Below, piece after piece: positions 21,625 to 64,000 of a stretch of 64,000 nt of DNA. Position 1 is the first letter of the stretch; each line of letters opens with the position of its first letter. The DNA is from Homarus americanus (Eukaryota > Arthropoda > Malacostraca > Decapoda > Nephropidae), in NCBI RefSeq assembly GCF_018991925.1, contig NW_024756914.1:6078329-6142328 (forward strand), written 5' to 3'. The notes under the pieces are model-generated. The model saw nothing but the letters and a program-made list of their open reading frames with translations. It was not told where the DNA came from and did not search any database. The position numbers and the translations under genes are program-made.

Positions 21625-22290
21625 GGGGGTTAGGTTAGATTAGATGAGGTTACGTTAGGCTGGGTTAAATTAGCTCAGTGTTATGTTAGGTTAGTGTTAG
21701 TAAGGCTAATCATAAGGTGAAACATCAACAGCTGGCAGAAATGGTAAGGGAGGAGAACCCACCCAAGTCGCCAAGATCGACTGTATCCGGGAGGGTGTGG
21801 GCGCCTCCTGGGCTGGGTCGAGCATGTATTGATCCACACTTCTTCTTTGTACTACAAACAACGTGACCACACAACCAAGTTAGTCCACAAAACGGCGCAC
21901 ACCCGAGGAAATCCAGCCACTTAGTTTCACGTGTGCCAAGCAAGAAGAATTCACACCTAACGTAGCTTAACTTAACCTGAGGCAATCTTATTAAATTTAA
22001 ACTGACCTAATCGAACTAAACCTAATGTAACTTAATGTGATCTAATTGAATTAACTTTGTGACCTAATGTAGTTTAACCTGACCCAGTCCAACTAAACCC
22101 AACTTAAAATTAATGCAATCTAACCAAACTTCACCTGCCTTAACTTAAGTGTCTTAATTTGACTGTTTAACTAAACCTAACTTGATCTAACTTAAAGTAT
22201 CATAACTTGACCCAGTCTAAGTGAACCTAACCTACCCCAACTTAAGTGTCTTAACTTTACTTCATAAAACTTAACCTGATCCAGTGTAAC
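21625..22290 (+). repeat. Degenerate telomere-like tracts in both orientations
   Basis: TTAGG-type words (TTAGGTTAGATTAGATGAGG) occupy 21625-21715. CCTAA-type words (TAACCTGACC, CTAAACCTAACTT) occupy 21955-22290. The 240 bases between them show no gene. The two tracts face each other. Confidence 0.55.
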
Positions 22291-22479
22291 TAAACATAAG
22301 AAGTTTCTTTCATCCAATATGATAGTTTTTGTATACTGAAGGCCATGTCCCATCTTTTAAAATTTACTTGTAGAATGAAATCACAAACCCAAATCAAACT
22401 CATCTATTAACACTGGTATTATCGCTATGTGGTGGCATCTCTGGTCATTGGAAGACAACTTTTCTGTATTTCTCCACCA

Positions 22480-23667
22480 CTTGAATACAAAATAATGTCT
22501 CAGGGTCTGTATCAGGAGCAGTAGGTACCTGAGGATAAAAAGAGGGTATCCAGAATTGTTGTGGGCGAGGTGGTGCTGCAAGCGGCAAAGGAGGTGTGGG
22601 ATGAATGTGTTCAGGGTGATGGGAAGGTTGACGAGGGACAGTAGCCTTGAATGCAGAAACTGCTTGTTGTAGTGTTTGCAGTAGTGAAGTGGTCAAGGTC
22701 AGGAGTAAGTGAGAAGTACCCAGGTAGGTGAAGGGGCTCGCCTAGGGTGAGATCTGCTGGGCTGCAGTCTATGTCCTCTTTGTGTGATGAGCGGATGCTG
22801 AGGAGCACTAAGGGTAGAGCATCGTCCAGCTGTAGGGGTCGTGCTGTACCTTGATGGCATCCTTCAGCTGCCGATGAAACCGCTCTACCATGCCATTGGA
22901 TTGAGGGTGGTAAGCAGTAGTGTGGTGCCTGGAAGTGCCGAGGAACTGTAGGAGGCTGTGCCAGTGTTGTGACTCAAACTGGACTCTTCGGTCAGTGATG
23001 ACAGTCGTGGGAGGACCGAAACGGGAGACCCAACCAGACAGGAAGGTGCGGACGGCTGACTCTGCTGTAGCATTAGGGATGGGAATGACTTCTGTCCACC
23101 TGGTGAAATGGTCAATGCAGGTGAAGATATAGGTGTTGCCGCGGGATGATGGAAGAAGTTCCCACGATGTCGAGGTGCACTACCTGGAAGCTTCTATTGG
23201 GCACAGGGAAGGTTTCTAAAGGAGCCTGTGTGGGTTGATGTATCTTACAGGACTGGTGGTAGGCCAGGCACTGGGCAGCCTGTACACGTGGGTGACCGAG
23301 TCCATGGATGTGGTCGGTGACATGCCTGAAGTGATGGAAATTGTGGCGTTTACCAACCCCCGGGAGTTCAGTCTCCGCATCTCGTCCCAGAGATGTGCAG
23401 GCGTTGAGTTGCCGAGGGAGAGACCGGATAGGTCTTGCAGAAGACTGGCGTCAGGCTGCTGGTATTGCCTCTTGAGAACGTCTCGTAGAACTGTGAATTT
23501 GTCGTCATCTGGGGGCTTAGTGATGACTTCTGAGACTTGTGTAGCGACTTCTGTGGGCAGGGAACAGACCAGAATGATGTACTTCTGTTCGTCTGTAGCT
23601 CTTGAGCCGATGAGAGCTGCCTCCATGTGGATTAGCCAGTCTTCAATGTTGTGATTGAAGACTGAGA
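22480..23667 (-). pseudogene. Gypsy-type LTR retrotransposon remnant, gag fused to integrase by deletion
   Basis: On the minus strand a Gag-like segment (FNHNIEDWLIHMEAALIGSR, LGNSTPAHLWDEMRRLNSRG) is followed directly by an integrase: zinc-domain-like HIHGLGHPRVQAAQ, then VVHLDIVG, then WTEVIPIPNATAESAV, TVITDRRVQFES and HHTTAYHPQSNGMVERFHRQ, in which the Asp and Glu of the DDE core stand. Protease, reverse transcriptase and RNase H are missing. Frame changes occur near 23340, 23160, 22850 and 22690. LTRs were not found. It is inactive. Confidence 0.8.
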
Positions 23668-23811
23668 ACAATGTACAGACAGTCCTCAACTTACTGAGAA
23701 CAATGTAGACAGTCCTCAACTTACTGAGAACAGTGTACAGATTCAACTTACTGAGAACAATGTAGACACTCCTCAACTTACTGAGAACAATGTACAGACA
23801 GTCCTCAACTT
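23656..23811 (+). repeat. Tandem repeat, unit about 33 bp
   Basis: About five copies of ACTGAGAACAATGTAGACAG followed by TCCTCAACTT, with small insertions. It abuts the gag end of the Gypsy remnant. Confidence 0.85.
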
Positions 23812-23956
23812 ACATTTCTAGAACCATTATGTTACTCAAATTTTACCAATCTGATTTTAATTAGTAAACTTGCGTGGGTAATCTACCTAGTGAAAGTAAT
23901 ACAGTACCTATGTAATACCTAAAGCAAGGTAATGTAACCCCTAAGACAAATAAATA

Positions 23957-24841
23957 CAGTAATATCTCTGATGGCCATAATTGAAATTTTCTCGGAAAAT
24001 TGTTTCCAAAGTTGGAATTTTCTGGAAAACTCCCGAGAAAATTTTCCTAGTACAGTGTACCTGGAAAATTATGGGGATGGGGGATTTTTTTCCGGGTTTG
24101 AGGGATGAAAAATCAGGCGCATTTCCTGGAAATTCAGAGAAATATTTTCCGGTACCCAGAAAATTCCAGGGATGAGGGATTTTTTTTTCCAGCTTTGAGA
24201 GTGTCATTCCCAGCACCAATTGTTCTGGCTAACAGAGATATCACTAGTACAGTACTGTACTTTACATTAACACTGTCTACTCGTACATTGAATTAAAAAA
24301 ATAAACTCGTGATATCTCCGTCAGCCGGTGCAATTGGTGCAGAGCACTTCTGAGAAAGAGATTTCTGGGTAATGAGACGACTCTCTCAAAGCCGGAAAAT
24401 AATCCCTCGTCACTGGAAATTTCAGGGTATGTACTGGGAAAATGTTCTCGTTAGTTCCAAAAATTGCACATTACATCATCTCCAGAACTCAGAAAAAGTC
24501 CCCCATCCCCCAGATATTTCTGGGCACCAGAATTTTGCAGAATGATGCATCATAAACGTCTATTAAAGATCCCCAAGAAATCCACATCTCCAGAATTTTC
24601 TGGGTAACGTAAAAATTTTCTTGGAATTTCTGAAAATGCGCCCGATTTTCATCCCTCAAACCTAGAAAAAAGTCCCCCATTCCCGGAATTTTCCAGAAAA
24701 ATGTGTTCCTCTGAAAATCTTTTCCCAACCTGGAGCTTTCCAGAAAATTCTGGGTTTAGGAATGATTTTCCGAGAAAATTTCAATTCCAGCTATAGGAGA
24801 GTTCCGGTTAAGAGGGATTCCAGCTAACGGGGATATTACTG
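23957..24841. mobile_element. TIR element, TA-flanked, GGAAAATTTTCC-rich
   Basis: The left end CAGTAATATCTCTGATGGCC and the right end, reverse-complemented CAGTAATATCCCCGTTAGCT, are flanked by TA. The interior is built from GAAAATTTTC-like palindromic blocks in both directions, and an internal end-like copy (CTAACAGAGATATCACTAG) occurs at about 24223. It does not code. A shorter relative lies at 47262-47670. Confidence 0.7.
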
Positions 24842-27800
24842 TACTCTGTTTAAACATAAAAGATGATTAATTGAACCTTTACAGTACAAGGTACTAGCAC
24901 ATTACCCTAAAGCCTACTGATGACTTGCTAATTGGGTGGTGTGTGGTAATGTTACCTCATCATGTATGCAGGAAAGAACAGCAAGCTCCTCCACAATGCT
25001 GCATAACTATCAGTACCCGAGTTTGCCCGTATGTAATGCTACGTAGAAAATCCACACATCTCAGATATTTGATTATTTTCAATGGGACTCATGTAAAGTT
25101 GTATTTTTCAAAGTCGTGAATTATGTAACCCAAGGAGTGTTTGTATACGTTAGATTTCTCTTGAAGTGGCATACTGATACTGTACTGTATGTGCCACCCT
25201 GTACAGGCTCGTTAAGAGAAACCATCATTAAAGAATGTCATGCTATTTCAATACCCTAATGAATACTGCTACCTACATCAATACATTTCCAACTTTTGTA
25301 CTTTAATCTGTCATCTACAGCCAACCACTGTGAAACCATGTTGTGGATCAGACAATTTTTAAGGAGTTTTATTTTTCATCCATCTTACACCTTATAATTT
25401 TTCTAACTCTGTTGAACAGGAAGGAGACTGGCAGAATAAGATGGCGAGTGTCTAAAAAGGACCATTGAAGCCTGCTTTGTTGAATAAAATCATCTGGCAT
25501 TAACCAAACCAAATATTAAAAGCGATATTCTGTAGTAAAGGGGTTTAGGCCGAGATGTGGTGGTGGTGATAAAAGAAGAAACAAGTATAAGAACAGCAGT
25601 TGATGGAACAATCATCAAGTGGTGTAAAGGTTGACTGTGTGGAAAATAATAAACTACAGCACAAAGACCAGGTTCTAAAAACAAAGAGAACAATATCACA
25701 ATACTGTACTGTACCTTCAAGGGTACAATGAAACAGGTATATTTCAAAGATTTTTTTGGGTAATTAAACTCACATTCAAGGTGAATCTTTTTACATATTA
25801 TTATTACTTGATTGATTTATTTATTAACAGAAGTACAGATTGTGTCTGGCTAAAAAGTGTCCGTGAAGCAATGGTTGGTTAGACCATAACACTCACTCAC
25901 CTATGGGGGCAAAGAAGCATGTTCTGTAAAACTTTTAATATGGACACCCGTAAAATAAAAACTAAATATATCAACTGTACAGAATATGAAAGCCTAGAAA
26001 TATAGGGGAGGGTTAAAAGGAAAACTTGACCTAGCGCCAGGTTCCTCCCTCGTGATGGTAGTAGTGCCCCTCTGTTCTGGCTCCCAATACAGCTCATACG
26101 CAAGGAGCTGTCTACTAGCCAGACTTGCCATTTACAGCCTATACCCTCATATTTATCTAGGGAGGCAATGGTGAAGTTACTGCCATGTATGTATCCAGTG
26201 GTGAGGACACTGTAGCAGCATGTAGATGAACACACTACTTGTACAAAATAATTTTGTATGGAGTGCACCAATAAGGATTTAAATAAAATATTCACAAAGT
26301 CAAATACTTTGTTTGTGATGACCACAGGGGGTCAACATCCTTTTTAAATGAGGCGACAGTTACACTTAACCATTCACAGTTGTCACAAGTCCTGTAACAG
26401 CATGGATCATATATATATAGTACAAAATGATGATAATCAAACAACATCCACAGCATTGATGTACATACTTCCTTGCTAAATGTAAAATTTAAGTTCATGA
26501 CTCAATATCCAGGTTATGAATGAAAAGTCTAAAATGAATAAAAAAAAAGAACATGTATAAGATACTATTTCATTACAAACTTTAAATATGAATTTCTGCC
26601 TACAACTGTACAATTTTCATGCTGCATAATATGCGTGTTGAAGGATTACTTGACTGATCCATTAAGTGTGAAAACCAAAGTGCAACTGGTGCCTGGTACA
26701 AAATGGATCACTGCCGGAGTAGTATCACAGTCACAGTGCAGAGGGAAACTTGTGGGTGGTGGTGGCGGTGGTGACGTGCTGGTGTGCTCTCCTCCATCAT
26801 TCACTTACGTAGTGCTCCCTGCCCTCTAGCCTACCATAAACTCTTTTACTAGTACATGCTGTTTAATTGTAAGATAAACAACTGGACTTTTTGGAGACAT
26901 AAATACTGTAGTGTACACATCTCTATACAACACACGTCATGGAACAAAAATATGAAGCTGATTACAAATAATCATGTTACATAAATAAATTTTGCTCCTC
27001 ATTTACTGTACTTTGTTATACTTAACCCTAAAAAAATAATGCAGAAAAAACAATTACTTTATTATCCTGCAACTAAAATGTCAGATAAGAATTGGTCTAA
27101 ATTTCAAAAGGGATAACAATCACAGACAATAATGACCCATAAAATAACCTAACATGCATTTCATTAAGCCTGCTAAACTGTTTGTTATTCATCATTGTAA
27201 ATAAGGAAACACTAACTAGGCCGAAGATAAAATTGAAGAAAAAAGGAAAAATCTTGCTTGACCACAGTGTTGTCAAATACTGTATGCACAGTCGTACAGT
27301 ACAAAACTTCCGTTTAAAAACATCTTGAAGGCAAACTGGTTAAGAGAAGAGGAGTAGACTTCACTAAAGTGTTCAACCGGAAGTAGCCGAAACGATGCCT
27401 TTCAGTCACAGAGATCTTGGAAAGTGAACGGAGTCAGCTTACAATGATTTAGTGCACAAGGCTAGAAAGGACAATATACAGGTTGTGAAGGTGGCATATG
27501 AAGCTTTCCAAAATAGAACTCACTTGAGAGAGTAAAGTAGTATATCTTGTAGACTTTGAAACAAGGTTATGAATATATCCACTCCAGAAAATACACATCA
27601 TGTCCACAAGTCACCAATCATTAAAAGCCATATGTAACCACTGCATCTTACTTTTACTCATGATTCAAGCCACTATTTCTTATCACTCTAAAAACCCAGG
27701 TCCTACAAAGCATTTTTTTTATTTATTTTTTATATATTTTTTTTTTTTTATGAAGAGTACTTGCAGGACCTGTAAGATCAGCTGGGAGTTTGGCAGAAAA

Positions 27801-28460
27801 AATTGCTGCTCCTTAAAGTGGGTCAGTTATGCCTGTGAACTAAAGCTTGCATCACATTTTAGCTGTTCACTGTAATTCATTATTGTATATTCATTCACCT
27901 CCATCATTACTATTACCTTATCACAGACTTATAAAACAACGTGGCTACAAGTCAAATAATGCCTTCAAGCACATTCAAATACCTAAACAATCTAAAATGT
28001 CAGACAACAACCATTAAGAAATGCCTCCATTTTTCAGCAACTATAACTGTGTAGTAATGTTCCACAACGCATTGAATAATGCTCATACTCTTGTTTATTA
28101 AGTGTTTCCTCTCTAAAAAAATAAATAAATAAAAAACACTTAATCTCCGACAATGCCCACTTGTACCACTTTTTGGCATATGAAGCACATTGTTCATGTT
28201 AAGCCTTACTGCCATAAACACTGGTGCCACACACACGTATCACGCCATATCATGTGATGCCTGTCACGCGTGCAGCCCACAACACCTCAGATGAACGTGA
28301 AGGCCTGCTGAAGGTTGGGGGGAGACGTCAGAGCAGCAGCACCAAGTGGGACACAGCACAGAGCAGCAACACCACACACACAGGAACAGGCAAGCCACCA
28401 CCCACTTGCTGTTTTCCTATTGGCTCCAGTCAAGATGCTCCCATTCCAACAACTTGACTC
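24842..28460. other. USP7 3' UTR and intergenic DNA
   Basis: No exon is recognised. The part just below 28461 must be USP7 3' UTR; its end is unknown. Low-complexity tracts occur at 27710-27760 (T/A) and 26755-26775 (GGT). Confidence 0.4.
28094..28099 (-). terminator. Possible USP7 polyadenylation signal
   Basis: AATAAA on the minus strand, about 360 bases below the USP7 stop codon. Such hexamers are frequent in AT-rich DNA, so this is only a candidate. Confidence 0.25.
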
Positions 28461-62523
<34,063 letters not shown>

Positions 62524-63164
62524 TTTAATGCATATTAATATCGATACAGTACCCTGTATATGGTAATACAGTACAGTAGTATACAAAATTTAAGGGCCTT
62601 GATTTTTTACTCATACTGTATGGTGGAACCCATTTCACAAATACTGACTAACTGATCATCATGTAGGTTAAAATTTATGTAGCTACACCATATATCTGCA
62701 TTGTCTATATACAGGTAAAGGTACACTCCTCACAAAAAATTCTCAAACAGCTGGTCACGACAGATTTCAGAATGAGCACTATGGCTCTTATCATCTCAGA
62801 ATGGTTGGTATGGCTGGTTGCAAAGTGACACTTAATATTTTGTAATAATATGTTGTTCGTCTTTATAGTATTTACAGGAGAAAAGAAGTAATTTAATTTG
62901 CAATAAAACTCCCTCAGAGAGCAATGTTCAGAGTGTGGAGAGTGTAGATATACAGTACAGTATAATTATAGCTACTGTACATGAATATAGGACAGGCAGA
63001 GATTTTAGGAACTTAACACCACATATCATCCAGGGATCATCAAACCATTAAAGCAATAGAATAAGAAAAGAAGAATACTGAACAAAAGGAAGAGAAGGAC
63101 AGCTGACAGTTAGACCTGTATCACTGATTAAACACCCGGCTTAATAATGAATTTTTTCAATAGA

Positions 63165-63785
63165 CTGATGGGGGAGGAGGTGGTGTTGGTACAGCAGCAG
63201 CATGCTTGCCTTCTACCATTGCAGTCATGGGTTTAAATCACTGGGTTGGATGCGAGAATGGTGTTATGCAATGTGACACTACCAAACATGGAAGATACAG
63301 GTATTCTCCAGCTACAGGTACACCAGTTTCATCCTGTACGAACACTGGACAATGAACGATGTAACAAAAATCAGACCGACTGCCCTAATGGCTAGCAAGC
63401 TGATAAGTGGTGGAAATTATAAGTTGGACAATAATGAGAAATACACAAGAAATATCAGTACAGTTTTTATGATGGGGGACATAACTTTGAAGAAAAACAG
63501 TTTATGTGGGAGAAAAAAAAAAGGAAAAAAGCCAAGCTTCTTCAGCAGTATCAACTGTGAGAATGTGAATTCAGAACTTCAGATATGTGGGGATGTTGGT
63601 GGTACAACAATAACACATATGAGTACCGTATGCTATATAACTTTCACTGCTGTGTCCAGGGTTCAACCCCTAGCCTAGGTCAGATAGAGGAGGGATGTTA
63701 TTCAATGTGACCCTACTAAACATACAGTATTAGGTTTTCTTCAGGTACCCCACTTCCCCATGTACTAACACTGGCTGAAGTGTTA
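63165..63785 (+). repeat. Possible tRNA-derived SINE, two diverged copies
   Basis: TTGGTACAGCAGCAGCATGC resembles a polymerase III A box and GGGTTTAAATC a B box about 35 bases on. Then come GTGTTATGCAATGTGACACT and ACCAAACATGG. A second copy at 63650-63785 has GGGTTCAACCCC, TTATTCAATGTGACCCTACT and AAACATACAG. Tails and target duplications are not clear. Confidence 0.4.
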
Positions 63786-64000
63786 TGACAATGACATTAA
63801 CTTTAGTTTTTTTTTTACTGCGTCAAGTGTCTCTACTGTACTATACACTACAAGTATCCCTTGTTTAGAGCACTCTTGAGTAGTGTTTATATTTTAAGCA
63901 AAGAGTACATTAAATTGGAGGATGAAATCCTTGGATAATTCTAAACCACAATGTCTCTATGGTAAAATTTCAGATTCTGCATAGTTTCCAAGTTACAATA

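Noticed and set aside
21725..21985. 86-codon minus-strand frame rich in Cys
   Set aside because: No splice context, no family resemblance, and flanked by telomere-like repeat.

Overview
The window is eukaryotic, from an arthropod and most likely a decapod crustacean. The genes have many small exons with GT-AG introns. The DNA is AT-rich and full of microsatellites ((TA)n, (AC)n, (AAT)n). Degenerate TTAGG/CCTAA tracts match the arthropod telomere unit, and cut-and-paste transposon remnants with TA target duplications are very dense. No bacterial-type operon, rRNA, CRISPR array or convincing tRNA gene is visible. The species call is inference; the arthropod call is firmer than the decapod call.

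Three protein genes can be supported, all on the minus strand. (1) Positions 1341-6374 hold the first two coding exons of WBP11, a spliceosome-associated protein; the gene runs off the left edge. (2) Positions 9174-11090, perhaps with an extra exon at 16384-16473, hold the last three exons of a gene I cannot name. Its Cys/His/Asp pattern recalls transglutaminase-like or arylamine N-acetyltransferase-like folds. (3) Positions 28461-60002 hold almost the whole coding region of USP7, the MATH-domain ubiquitin-specific protease: 21 coding exons and a model of about 1112 residues. Every exon junction keeps the reading frame, and the Cys, His and Asp catalytic residues are present. Only the extreme N-terminus and its first exon(s) were not found.

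The rest is mobile and repetitive DNA. Positions 1-9000 carry nested and fold-back elements in and beside WBP11. Among them is a pogo/Tigger-type element with a transposase start, whose deleted 366-bp relative sits at 35996-36361 inside USP7. Positions 12.6-24.9 kb between genes 2 and 3 hold a 1.1-kb minisatellite, two LINE fragments, an internally deleted Gypsy-type fragment and telomere-like tracts. The USP7 introns hold at least ten further elements, a 47-bp minisatellite next to a splice donor, and three copies of one GGGGGCCCC-ended MITE family.

The genes do not form a functional cluster. WBP11 acts in pre-mRNA splicing and USP7 in deubiquitination; their adjacency is simply gene order. 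I found no convincing new multi-gene system. The points most worth a second look are the unnamed Cys/His/Asp gene, the Tigger/MITE pair with its subterminal repeat array, and the concentration of TA-flanked element families in one locus.
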